Shown here: positions 26,044 to 33,708 of the stretch, piece after piece | How the letters are laid out: the number at the start of each line of letters is the position of its first letter | How positions within the stretch are numbered: position 1 is the stretch's first letter | NCBI RefSeq assembly: GCF_002157355.1 | Contig: NZ_LYMK01000030.1 | Coordinates: forward strand, 1 to 64,000 | Direction of reading: 5' to 3' | Origin: Variovorax sp. JS1663 | GTDB taxonomy: Bacteria; Pseudomonadota; Gammaproteobacteria; Burkholderiales; Burkholderiaceae_C | Length of the DNA stretch: 64,000 nt | The notes under the pieces: generated by a model | Database searches by the model: none | What the model saw: only the letters and a program-made list of their open reading frames with translations | Told to the model about the DNA's origin: nothing | Made by a program: the position numbers and the translations under genes

Positions 26044-27137
26044 GGCCAGCGTTCGAGCACGGCGGCGGCCGGCGTGGCCTGCTTCGGCGCCGGGCCCTGG
26101 ATGCGCGATGGCGTGCCGGAAAAGCGCGGCGCGGGCGCCGGCTGATGAATGCCATCGACCTCGACGAAGGCGCGCCGCGCGCGGTTGTGCGGATGCGCCT
26201 GTGCCTGCGACAGCGACAGCACGGGCGCGAAGCACACGTCGGTGCCTTCCAGCGCGGCCGTCCATTCCGCCTGCGTCTTGCGGCTGAAGATGCGCGCGAA
26301 TTCGTCATGCAGGCGCGGCCACTGCGCGCGGTCGTTCTGCGCCCCATGCAGCTCGGCGGGCACGCCCACGCGCTCGCAGAACTCGGCGAAGAACTGCGGC
26401 TCGATCGCGCCCAGCGTCACGTGCTCGCCGTCGGCGGTCTCGTACACGCGGTAGTAGGGCGCGCCGCCGTCCAGCAGGTTGCTGCCGCGCTGCTCGCGGA
26501 ACACGCCGCGCATCTGCTGGCTCACGAAGTTGGTCATCAGCGAGGCCGCGCCGTCGCTCATGGCCGCATCCACCACCTGGCCGCGGCCGGAGAGGCCGGC
26601 TTCGCGCAGCGCCGCCAGCACGCCCACGATCAGGTAGAGGCTGCCGCCGCCGTAGTCGCCGATCAGGTTGAGCGGCGGCACCGGCGCGCCGTCCTTCGGC
26701 CCGATGGCATGGAGCGCGCCGCTGATGGCGATGTAGTTGAGGTCGTGGCCCGCGGCCTTGGCGAGCGGGCCGTCCTGGCCCCAGCCGGTCATGCGGCCGT
26801 AGACGATGCGCGGGTTGCGCGCGAGCACGGCGTCGGGGCCGAAGCCGAGGCGTTCCATCACGCCAGGGCGATAGCCCTCGATCAGCACGTCGGCCTTCTC
26901 CAGCAGCTGATACACCTGCTCGCGCGCGGCGGCGTCCTTCAGGTCGGCCAGCACCACGCTGCGGCCGCGGCCGGTGATGTTGTGCCGCTCGCCCAGCTTC
27001 TTGCCGGGGCGGTCGATGGTGACGACGTCGGCGCCCATGTCGGACAGCAGCATACAGGCGAAGGGGCCGGGGCCGATGCCGGCGAATTCGATGACGCGAA
27101 GGCCGCGCAGCGGGCCGGAGGCTGATTGTGGGTTCAT
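26040..27137 (-). CDS. CaiB/BaiF family, alpha-methylacyl-CoA racemase-like
   Basis: The 365-residue protein follows the alpha-methylacyl-CoA racemase branch closely: VIEFAGIGPGPFACMLLSDMGADV near the N-terminus, GHDLNYIAISGALHAIG with His131, and NLIGDYGGGS with Asp161. These match His126 and Asp156 of the mycobacterial racemase at a constant offset of five. It would epimerise 2-methyl-branched acyl-CoA esters, which implies branched substrates in this region. A 132-nt gap with a repeat element separates it from the upstream gene. Its stop overlaps the MFS start. Confidence 0.83.
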   Translation of the reverse strand: MNPQSASGPLRGLRVIEFAGIGPGPFACMLLSDMGADVVTIDRPGKKLGERHNITGRGRSVVLADLKDAAAREQVYQLLEKADVLIEGYRPGVMERLGFGPDAVLARNPRIVYGRMTGWGQDGPLAKAAGHDLNYIAISGALHAIGPKDGAPVPPLNLIGDYGGGSLYLIVGVLAALREAGLSGRGQVVDAAMSDGAASLMTNFVSQQMRGVFREQRGSNLLDGGAPYYRVYETADGEHVTLGAIEPQFFAEFCERVGVPAELHGAQNDRAQWPRLHDEFARIFSRKTQAEWTAALEGTDVCFAPVLSLSQAQAHPHNRARRAFVEVDGIHQPAPAPRFSGTPSRIQGPAPKQATPAAAVLERWP

Positions 27138-27177
27138 CTCGATCTCCAGTGAGGTCTAAGTGCAGGTCAGTCGGGGA

Positions 27178-27265
27178 ACACCGCGGAACCGGCTTTGCCG
27201 GGCCGCTGGTGTTGCCCCCCGGAAGGGGGGTGGCGGACCACACGAAGTGGGGAAGCCTGGGGGAG
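27178..27265 (-). repeat. Intergenic palindromic repeat, copy A
   Basis: This 88-bp unit matches the sequence at 60465-60554 with only a few differences. It contains two nested hairpins: CCGGC-TTT-GCCGG and CCCCCC-GGAA-GGGGGG. It sits a few bases behind the stop of the gene at 27270-28109 and ahead of the racemase-like gene, inside one operon. I recognise it as a Comamonadaceae-type dispersed intergenic repeat; it could act as an mRNA processing or attenuation element. Confidence 0.8.
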
Positions 27266-27269
27266 AACT

Positions 27270-28109
27270 TCATTCCAGCAGCAGCAGGGCGGCCTCGCGG
27301 GCGGACTGGCCCACGCGCACGCCCTTGCCTCGGGCGATGCGGTTGGCGGCGCTGATCACGCCGTCGAAATAGGTGCTCTGGCCGTCGCCCATCCGCGCGC
27401 TGAGCGCACTCACGCTGGCGCCGGCGATGCCGTCGGGCTCCACCGCCTCGAGCGCGCTCAGGCCGCTGCCGTTCTTGCCGCCGCCGCCGTCGGAGCAGAT
27501 GAAGGCCCAGGGCCGGAACTCGCGGAAGTAGCCGATCACGCTGCGGCCGGTGTGGCCCGCCGTGCACAGCACGTTGCGCTCGCGGTCCTCGGGCAGGGCG
27601 TAGGCAATGGAATCGGTGCAGACGATGCTGCGGCCGCTGCCGGCGGTGTGGACCACGAGGCGGCGCACGGGGTCGAAGGCGGCCGGCCGCTTCTCGCCCG
27701 TCAGCATGCAGCGCGCGGCCTCGCGCACCGGCATGCCGGGGGCGATGCCCAGCGCCTGCGCGGCGTCGTTCACGCGGCTGACGATGCCGTTGTCGTACAG
27801 GTCCGCGCCGTGGCCCATCTCGGCGGTCATCACGTCGGCCGCGGCGGCGGGCACGCCGAGCGCCTCGTAGTACCAGAGGCCGGCGATGCCCGCGCCGTCC
27901 TTGCCGATCGCGCAGTCCAGCCCGATGACGGCCTGCGGCCGGGCCCGCATCACCATGCGGGCGCAGAGCACGCCGCTGTACGAGGCGTTGACCAACACGC
28001 CACCGACGGTGTCGGGTGCGTGGGCGACATAGTCCTCCACGTAGGTCGCGGAATCGAAGACCAACACGCGGCCGGCTGGTGTGCCGTGGATCTGGGGTGG
28101 GTTGTCCAT
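27270..28109 (-). CDS. Conserved protein of unknown function
   Basis: I do not recognise this 279-residue protein. It has mixed alpha/beta character with several conserved-looking glycine and histidine motifs: GLDCAIGKDGAGIAG near residues 60-75, AEMGHGADLYDNG near 95-107, SDGGGGKNGSG near 205-215 and GDGQSTYFDG near 240. No signal peptide, membrane span or known cofactor motif is visible. ATG 28109 has no Shine-Dalgarno sequence and lies one base after a possible -10 box, so a downstream GTG/TTG may be the real start. It appears to be the first gene of an operon with the racemase-like and MFS genes. Confidence 0.6.
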   Translation of the reverse strand: MDNPPQIHGTPAGRVLVFDSATYVEDYVAHAPDTVGGVLVNASYSGVLCARMVMRARPQAVIGLDCAIGKDGAGIAGLWYYEALGVPAAAADVMTAEMGHGADLYDNGIVSRVNDAAQALGIAPGMPVREAARCMLTGEKRPAAFDPVRRLVVHTAGSGRSIVCTDSIAYALPEDRERNVLCTAGHTGRSVIGYFREFRPWAFICSDGGGGKNGSGLSALEAVEPDGIAGASVSALSARMGDGQSTYFDGVISAANRIARGKGVRVGQSAREAALLLLE

Positions 28110-28110
28110 C

Positions 28111-28139
28111 GAGATAGTGTAATGGTCAGTCCATTGCAA
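28111..28139. promoter_or_regulatory. Divergent promoter region with variant FadR-type operator (site 5)
   Basis: TGGTCAGTCCA lies at 28123-28133, one arm base off perfect. On the minus strand TTGCAA (28139-28134), 17 bp and TATCTC (28116-28111) could drive the unknown gene. On the plus strand TGTAAT (28118-28123) abuts the operator as a -10 for the GntR gene at 28215, with a poor -35. Confidence 0.55.
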
Positions 28140-28214
28140 GTCTATGCGGTTGGGCAGTCCGACCGTTGGTGGCCTTGGGCTATCCTCGGTCAACGCAACT
28201 ACATCGGCAAAGCG

Positions 28215-28958
28215 ATGCAACCCACTCCGCAGCTGTCCTTCCAGGAGGTCAAGACGCGTCGCGTCTTCGAGGAGATCTGCGAGCAGATCCGCAAGCGCCT
28301 GGCCTCCGGCGCGCTCAAGCCCGGCGACAAGCTGCCGGCCGAGCGCGACCTGGCGGTGGAGTTCAGGGTCAGCCGGCCGGCGGTGCGCGAGGCGCTGCGG
28401 ACGCTGGAGATCTCCGGCGTCGTCTCCCTGCAGAAGGGCGTGAAGGGCGGCGCCTTCATCCGCGACGGCAACCCGGCGCTGCTCACCCAGTCGCTGCAGG
28501 ACCTGATGTTCCTGGGCCGCGTGTCGCTGGCCGGCCTGGCCGAGGCGCGGCGCCTGATCAACGGCATGGTGATCGAGCTGGCCTGCGAGCGGGCGACGGA
28601 GGAGGACTTCGCCGCCATCGAGCAGAACATCGCCGAGATCGAGAAGAGCGAGGACCTGCCGCAGCGCGCCGACGAGGGCGTTCGCTTCTTCGGCCTGATC
28701 GCCCGCGCCACCCGCAACGAGGTGCTGGCGATGCTGGTGGATTCGCTCTCGGACATCATCCGCTACGTGATCGACCAGACCGGCCGCAAGGCCCGACCGG
28801 AGCTGGTGCCGGTGCGCCGCCGCATCCTGAAGGCGCTGCGCGCGCGCGATGCGAAGGCGGCCGCCAAGGGCATGGACGATTACCTGACGATCGTCCAGGA
28901 GGGCATGGACGCAGTGCCCGCCGCGGTGCCGGCGCCGGCCCGCAAGACATCCCGCTGA
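28215..28958 (+). CDS. GntR-family regulator, FadR/FCD subfamily
   Basis: The 247-residue protein has an N-terminal winged helix (RKRLASGALKPGDKLPAERD, then FRVSRPAVREALRTLEISG as recognition region) and an FCD domain from about residue 95. The usual FCD metal histidines are largely missing (RFFGLIARA, VPVRRRIL), as in metal-free FCD proteins. Its FCD domain resembles the one fused to the flavin reductase at 34976-35935, sharing ARRLINxM, ExNIAEIE and RPELVPVRR. ATG 28215 has a weak ribosome site. It lies between operator sites 5 and 6 and could control both. Confidence 0.87.
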   Translation: MQPTPQLSFQEVKTRRVFEEICEQIRKRLASGALKPGDKLPAERDLAVEFRVSRPAVREALRTLEISGVVSLQKGVKGGAFIRDGNPALLTQSLQDLMFLGRVSLAGLAEARRLINGMVIELACERATEEDFAAIEQNIAEIEKSEDLPQRADEGVRFFGLIARATRNEVLAMLVDSLSDIIRYVIDQTGRKARPELVPVRRRILKALRARDAKAAAKGMDDYLTIVQEGMDAVPAAVPAPARKTSR

Positions 28959-28983
28959 ATCCCGCCCGCCTCCCGGCCAGGGG

Positions 28984-29026
28984 TTGACAGGTGTTCCTTG
29001 CAGTTTAGAATGGTCAAACCATTCAA
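28984..29026 (+). promoter_or_regulatory. Sigma-70 promoter with FadR-type operator (site 6)
   Basis: TTGACA (28984-28989), 16 bp and TAGAAT (29006-29011) form a strong promoter for the amidohydrolase operon. The operator TGGTCAAACCA at 29011-29021 begins on the last base of the -10 and is identical to sites 1 and 7. A flanking ATTCAA gives TTGAAT on the other strand, as at sites 1, 4 and 7, although no gene follows closely on that side. Confidence 0.8.
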
Positions 29027-29070
29027 ATTCACGTGGTTCAACCCTCCATTCCCCACCGAGGACCCCTGTC

Positions 29071-30303
29071 ATGACCGAGATCGTCGTCAACGAAGCCAAC
29101 CAATGGCGCCTGAACACCCCCGGCTCCGCCGGCTGGGAGCAGTCGCCGCAGCCCGGCGCCGCCAACAAGTACCTGATGATCTCGTCGGACACGCATGCCA
29201 ACGAGCCGGGCAACCTGTGGGCCGAGCGCATCGACGCCAAGTACCGCGACCGGCTGCCCAAGGTGTGGATCGACGAGAAGGGCGTGCAGTGGCGCAAGAT
29301 GGAAGCGTCCGAGCAGCCGGACCGCCTGATCCTGGCCAAGCTGGAGGGCGAGGACCTGGCCCGCTCCAAGGCCGGCGCCACGGCCTCCGAGCGCGGCCCG
29401 AGCGTCGAGCAGCGGCTGAAGGACCTGGAGCTGGACGGCATCGACGGCGAGATCATCTTCCCCGGCAAGGGCCTGGGCATGTGGTACACGTTCGACCCCG
29501 ATTTCGCTCACGCGCAGATCGAGGTCTACAACACCTGGGCCTGGGAGAACTTCGGCCCCCACGTGGAGCGCCTGTCGCCCGCCGCTGCGTTGGCCACCGG
29601 CAACATCGAGGCGACGCTCAAGGAGATCGACCGCTGCCTGAAGCTGGGCTTCCGCCACTTCACGCTGCCGTGCAAGCCGCTGTTCGGCCCGCCCAAGACC
29701 AACGAGCTCAACTACAACAAGGTGGAGTTCGACCCGATGTGGGCGCGCTTCGTCGAGGCCGGCGTGCCCGCCACCTTCCACGTCTCCACCGGCAAGGACC
29801 CGCGCACCACGCGCGGCAACGGCGGCGCGGTGGTGAACTACGTGGTGCATTCGCTGTCGCCCACGCTGGAGCCGTTGGTGAACATCTGCGCCGCCGGCGT
29901 GGCCGAGCGCTTCCCCGAGCTGCGCTTCGGCAGCGTGGAGGCCGGCATCGGCTGGGTGCCATGGATGCTGGACGCGATGGACGAGGCCTACCTCAAGCAC
30001 CACTTCTGGGTCCGGCCCAAGCTGAAGATGCTGCCGTCGGACTACTTCAAGGCGCGCGGCTTCGCGACCTTCGGCGAGGACCGCGCCGGCCTCGGCCTGA
30101 TGGAGGAGCACGGCCTGCAGGACAACTTCATGTGGGCCAACGACTACCCGCACCACGAGGGCACCTGGCCGCACTCGGCGCAGGCCATCGAGCGGCAGAT
30201 GGGCCACCTGAGCGAGGTGTCGCGCCGCAAGGTGCTGGGCGAGAACGCCGCGCGCGTGTTCGGCTTCAAGGAAGTCGCCGCCAAGTACGGCTACCGGTTC
30301 TGA
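29071..30303 (+). CDS. Amidohydrolase-2 family metal-dependent hydrolase/decarboxylase
   Basis: The 410-residue protein is of the amidohydrolase-2 branch that includes ACMSD and gamma-resorcylate decarboxylase. It has ISSDTHANEP as the N-terminal metal motif, a central FHVSTGKDP segment, GSVEAGIGWVPWMLD and ANDYPHHEGTWP as the late aspartate motif. It may decarboxylate or hydrolyse a ring acid. I chose ATG 29071 (GAGGA upstream); the in-frame TTG at 28984 is the -35 box of the promoter. First gene of a three-gene operon under operator site 6. Confidence 0.83.
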   Translation: MTEIVVNEANQWRLNTPGSAGWEQSPQPGAANKYLMISSDTHANEPGNLWAERIDAKYRDRLPKVWIDEKGVQWRKMEASEQPDRLILAKLEGEDLARSKAGATASERGPSVEQRLKDLELDGIDGEIIFPGKGLGMWYTFDPDFAHAQIEVYNTWAWENFGPHVERLSPAAALATGNIEATLKEIDRCLKLGFRHFTLPCKPLFGPPKTNELNYNKVEFDPMWARFVEAGVPATFHVSTGKDPRTTRGNGGAVVNYVVHSLSPTLEPLVNICAAGVAERFPELRFGSVEAGIGWVPWMLDAMDEAYLKHHFWVRPKLKMLPSDYFKARGFATFGEDRAGLGLMEEHGLQDNFMWANDYPHHEGTWPHSAQAIERQMGHLSEVSRRKVLGENAARVFGFKEVAAKYGYRF

Positions 30304-30310
30304 TGGGGCG

Positions 30311-30712
30311 ATGACGGCGTTCACGCCCTTCCACCCCCGGCACGACGGGCTGGGGGCGGACGCATCCCGCTACGTGGACGTGGCGAGCCTCCCCTGGAAG
30401 CCCACGCCCACGCCGGGCATCGAGATGAAGGTGCTGATGCAGGACGACGCCACCGGCCTGCTGACGGCGCTGTTCCGCTGGCAGCCCGGCACGCAGCTGC
30501 CGCTGCACGAGCACGTGGAGGTGGAGCAGACCTACGTGCTCGAAGGCAGCATCGTCGACGACGAGGGCGAGGTGCGCGAGGGCGATTTCGTCTGGCGGCC
30601 CAAGGGCAACCGGCACCTGGCGCGCTCGCCCCATGGCGCGCTGGTGCTCTCGTTCTTCCTCAAGCCCAACAGGTTCCTCGAAGGGGAGCATGCGGGCCAG
30701 GAACTCAAGTGA
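30311..30712 (+). CDS. Cupin-domain protein, possible dioxygenase
   Basis: The 133-residue single-domain cupin has motif 1 LPLHEHVEVEQTYVLEGSI (about 63-81) with an HxH pair and glutamate, and motif 2 GDFVWRPKGNRH (about 90-101) with the third histidine. This is the ligand set for Fe(II) in acetylacetone- and dihydroxyacetophenone-dioxygenase-like cupins; a purely structural or sensor role (ChrR-type) is also possible. It follows the amidohydrolase by 7 nt. Confidence 0.78.
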   Translation: MTAFTPFHPRHDGLGADASRYVDVASLPWKPTPTPGIEMKVLMQDDATGLLTALFRWQPGTQLPLHEHVEVEQTYVLEGSIVDDEGEVREGDFVWRPKGNRHLARSPHGALVLSFFLKPNRFLEGEHAGQELK

Positions 30713-30716
30713 GCGC

Positions 30717-32162
30717 GTGAACGCGGCCGACGTGGTAGTGGTGGGCGGCGGCGCCTCCGGGCTCGCCGCCGCCATCGAGGCCGCGGCCGCTGGCGCCAGC
30801 GTGCTGGTGCTGGAGAAGAACCCGGTCCCCGGCGGCAGCAGCCGGTTGTCCGTCGGCTCCATCAACGCGGCCGGCTCCCGGCTGCAGCAGCGCGCCGGCA
30901 TCGTCGACACGCCCGACGAGCACTTCGAGGACATGGACCACTTCATGGGGCCGTTCGCGTCGCAGGAGAATCGCGCGCTGCGCCGCCTCCTCGTCGACAA
31001 CGCGGCCGACACGCTGCACTGGCTGATGTCGCTGGGGCTGAGCTTCTACGGCCCGACCGCCGATCCGCCGCATCGCCATCCGCGCATGCACAACGTGCTG
31101 CCGAACTCGCGGGCCTATCCCTACTACCTGTCGAAGGCGGCGAAGCGGCGCGGTGCCCGGGTCGTGTGCGGTGCGGAGGTGCTCGAGCTGCTGCGCGCCG
31201 ACGACGGCGGCGTGTGCGGCGTCGCGGCCCTGGTCGGCGGCGAGCGCGTGGAGATCGCCGCGCGCCGCGGCGTGATCCTGTGCGCGGGCGACTACAGCAA
31301 CGGTGCCGCCCTGAAGGCGCGCTTCCGTCCGGAGCTGGCGGCCATCCAGGGCGTCAACCCGACGGCGACGGGCGACGGCCACCGGCTGGCCGAGGCGATC
31401 GGCGCGCGCATCGTCAACGGGGAGGTGGTCTATGGCCCCGGCCTGCGCTTCGGCGCGCCGCCGAAGCCGAGCCTGGTGCAGCGATTGCCGCCTTCATGGG
31501 CGCTGGGCCAGCTGATGGCCGCCGCGCTCGCGACGCTGCCGCCCGCGCTGTTCCGCCCCTTCGTGATGTCCTTCATGACCGCCTCCCTCGGGCCGGAGGC
31601 GGCCCTGCTGAAGAGCGGCGCGGTGCTGGTCAACCGCGACGGCCAGCGCTTCGTGGACGAGCAGCAGGCCCCCGGCCTGGCGATCGCCTCGCAGCCGGGC
31701 GGCCAGGCCTGGCTGGTGTTCGACGATGCGCTGGCGCGCCGGTTCTCGGCGCCGCCGCACCACGTGTCGACGGCGCCCGGCGTGGCCTTCGCCTACCTGC
31801 CGGACTACCGGCGGCATCGCAGGGACCTGTACCGCACCGGGGCCACGCCGGCAGAACTGGCCATTGCGATGGGCCTGCCGGACGGTGCGCTCGCGCGTAC
31901 GTTGCAGGAATGCCGGTGGCAGTCACCGCTGCATGCACTCGGTCCGCTGGAGGCCCGCATCGTCATCACCGATGGTGGTCTCGCGGTCAACACCTCGCAC
32001 CAGGTTCTGCGCGAGGACGACAGCGTGATCCCCCGGCTCTATGCGGCGGGATCGGTCGGGCAGGGCGGTGTGCTGCTGGCCGGCAACGGCCATCACATCT
32101 GCTGGGCGGTGACGTCGGGAAGGCGGGCCGGCCGGTTCGCTGCGGCTGCGGCAGCGGCGTGA
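30717..32162 (+). CDS. FAD-dependent oxidoreductase, fumarate reductase-type
   Basis: The 481-residue flavoprotein has VVVVGGGASGLAAAIEAAAAG, VLVLEKNPVPGGSS and a C-terminal RLYAAGSVGQGGVLLAGNGHH typical of the succinate dehydrogenase/fumarate reductase flavoprotein superfamily. I place the start at GTG 30717; ATG 30690 is also in frame but sits on its ribosome site. It would carry out a dehydrogenation or reduction next to a carbonyl. It is the last gene of the operon from 29071 and ends one base before the converging GntR gene. Confidence 0.8.
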   Translation: MNAADVVVVGGGASGLAAAIEAAAAGASVLVLEKNPVPGGSSRLSVGSINAAGSRLQQRAGIVDTPDEHFEDMDHFMGPFASQENRALRRLLVDNAADTLHWLMSLGLSFYGPTADPPHRHPRMHNVLPNSRAYPYYLSKAAKRRGARVVCGAEVLELLRADDGGVCGVAALVGGERVEIAARRGVILCAGDYSNGAALKARFRPELAAIQGVNPTATGDGHRLAEAIGARIVNGEVVYGPGLRFGAPPKPSLVQRLPPSWALGQLMAAALATLPPALFRPFVMSFMTASLGPEAALLKSGAVLVNRDGQRFVDEQQAPGLAIASQPGGQAWLVFDDALARRFSAPPHHVSTAPGVAFAYLPDYRRHRRDLYRTGATPAELAIAMGLPDGALARTLQECRWQSPLHALGPLEARIVITDGGLAVNTSHQVLREDDSVIPRLYAAGSVGQGGVLLAGNGHHICWAVTSGRRAGRFAAAAAAA

Positions 32163-32163
32163 A

Positions 32164-32922
32164 TCACTGCTTGCGCGAGTTCCACAGTTCCATGTAGTTC
32201 GCCTGCAGGCGCTGCAGGAACTTGCTCATCTCCGCGACGGCCGCATCGGCGTCGCGCGCGCGCAGGTGCTTGAGCAGGCGCCGGCGCGAGGGCAGGGTGT
32301 AGGCGTTGTCGCTGGGGCCGATGGCCTTGACGAACTCGCGCATCACTTCCATCACGCCTTCCATCGTGATCTGGACGATGGGGTTGCGGGTGGCCGCCGC
32401 CAGCAGGTTGTGGAACTCGCGGTGCAGATCCGCGCGCTCCTGGAAGTTGCCGGCCTTGTCGGCCTTGGTGGCCGCCGCGACGTTGGCCTCGAGGGCGGCC
32501 AGGTCTTCCTCCGTCATGCGCTCGCACGCCGCGCGCACCACCATCTCGCTCAGCCAGACGCGGGCCTCGGTCAGGTGCTCGGGCCGGATGGCGCCGAGGT
32601 GGTAGAGGTCGCGCAGGCCGTTGACCACCACGCCGGAGCTGCCGGGCAGCACGAAGGCGCCGCCGGCCGCGCCCTTGCGCAGCTCGATCATGCCGCTCAG
32701 CTCGAGGGCGCGCAGCGCCTCGCGCAGGGTGTTGCGGCTGACCTTGAACTTGGCGGAGAGATCGCGCTCGGCGGGGAGGCGATCGCCGGGCTTGAGCCGG
32801 CCGGTGGCCACGAGATCGCGGATCTGCGCCGCGATCTCCTCGAACGCGCGCGAGGGCGCGATGGGCTCGAACCCGAGGGCGGATTCGGAGGCTTCTTTCG
32901 GGCGGAAGTCGGCGTGGATCAC
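32164..32922 (-). CDS. GntR-family regulator, FadR/FCD subfamily
   Basis: The 252-residue protein has a winged helix with FKVSRNTLREALRALELSG as recognition region and an FCD domain (LHREFHNLLAAATRNPI). It is clearly paralogous to the regulator at 10276-11124 along the whole length, sharing for example LELSGxIELR, PEHLTEAR, EANVAAA, EFVKAIGP and RLLKHLRARDA. It is the last gene of a minus-strand operon with the thiolase-like, DUF35 and NIPSNAP genes, so it is probably made under the operator (site 7) it may recognise. Confidence 0.88.
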   Translation of the reverse strand: MIHADFRPKEASESALGFEPIAPSRAFEEIAAQIRDLVATGRLKPGDRLPAERDLSAKFKVSRNTLREALRALELSGMIELRKGAAGGAFVLPGSSGVVVNGLRDLYHLGAIRPEHLTEARVWLSEMVVRAACERMTEEDLAALEANVAAATKADKAGNFQERADLHREFHNLLAAATRNPIVQITMEGVMEVMREFVKAIGPSDNAYTLPSRRRLLKHLRARDADAAVAEMSKFLQRLQANYMELWNSRKQ

Positions 32923-32940
32923 GGCGCGGATTCTAGCCCC

Positions 32941-33267
32941 TCACTTCAGCGAGAAAGGTGCCGCGAGGAGCAGTTCGTTGGCGATCCTGGCCACCACCGG
33001 GCCGTCCTTCTCGGACTCGGTCACGGCCTTCAGCCAATCGGGGTCGGCGCGGAAGGCGGCCCAGGCGCGATCGCGTTGCTCGTGCGATTCCCACTGCAGG
33101 ACGTACTTGAGCTGCAGGTTGTCCTCGCCGACGCCGATGGTGAGGAGCGGCGTGATGCGACGGATGCCGTGCTTCTCGAACAGCGCGAAGGTGGCCGTCT
33201 CGAAGCGCTTGAGCACGATGGGCAGCTTGCCGGGCATGCAGGTGTAGGTGCGGAATTCGTAGAACAT
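32941..33267 (-). CDS. NIPSNAP family protein
   Basis: The 108-residue protein is a single NIPSNAP/ferredoxin-like alpha+beta domain (MFYEFRTYTCMPGKL at the start, KYVLQWESHEQRDRAWAAFRADPDW in the middle). The biochemical role of this family is unsettled; members often sit in catabolic operons next to DUF35/thiolase genes. AAGGAGATCTTCATC precedes the ATG. It lies 18 nt behind the DUF35 gene and 18 nt ahead of the GntR gene. Confidence 0.8.
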   Translation of the reverse strand: MFYEFRTYTCMPGKLPIVLKRFETATFALFEKHGIRRITPLLTIGVGEDNLQLKYVLQWESHEQRDRAWAAFRADPDWLKAVTESEKDGPVVARIANELLLAAPFSLK

Positions 33268-33285
33268 GATGAAGATCTCCTTGGC

Positions 33286-33708
33286 TCAAAGCGGGCGCGA
33301 GGCGAGCAGGGGCCCGTCCTCGTACTGCAGCACGACGAGCTCGACTGGCATGCCGCACTGGAACGGTTGGCCCTCGCGCTCGACGAGGCGGGTGGCGATG
33401 CGCAGGCCGATGTCCAGGTCGACCACGCACACGGCATAGGGCGCCTCGTCGACGAAGACCTTGGGCGCGGCATGGATGCGGGTCCACGAATACAGGGTGC
33501 CGCGCTGGCCCAGCTCCTTCCACTGCATGCGCGGCGACCAGCAATGCGGGCACACGGGCTTGGGCGGGAAGGTGAACTTGCCGCAGGCCTCGCAGCAGGT
33601 GCTCTGCCAGCGGCCGTCGCGCAGGCCCTCCCAGAAGGTCTGCGTGAAGGCCGACACGCGCGGCGGATAGGCGCGCGTGCGTGCCACGGGGATCATGTCG
33701 AGCGTCAT
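33286..33708 (-). CDS. DUF35 OB-fold protein with zinc ribbon
   Basis: The 140-residue protein has a zinc ribbon with CCEACGKF and VCPHCW, then an OB-fold (GTLYSWTRIHAAPKVF, PYAVCVVDLDIGLRIATRLV). Its ATG 33708 overlaps the thiolase-like stop (ATGA), giving the third thiolase/DUF35 pair of the window. It probably forms a complex with the preceding gene product, by analogy with ChsH2. Confidence 0.85.
   Translation of the reverse strand: MTLDMIPVARTRAYPPRVSAFTQTFWEGLRDGRWQSTCCEACGKFTFPPKPVCPHCWSPRMQWKELGQRGTLYSWTRIHAAPKVFVDEAPYAVCVVDLDIGLRIATRLVEREGQPFQCGMPVELVVLQYEDGPLLASRPL

Noticed and set aside
28984..29070. TTG at 28984 as start of the amidohydrolase
   Set aside because: That codon is the first part of the TTGACA -35 box; the ATG at 29071 has a ribosome site and fits the family N-terminus.
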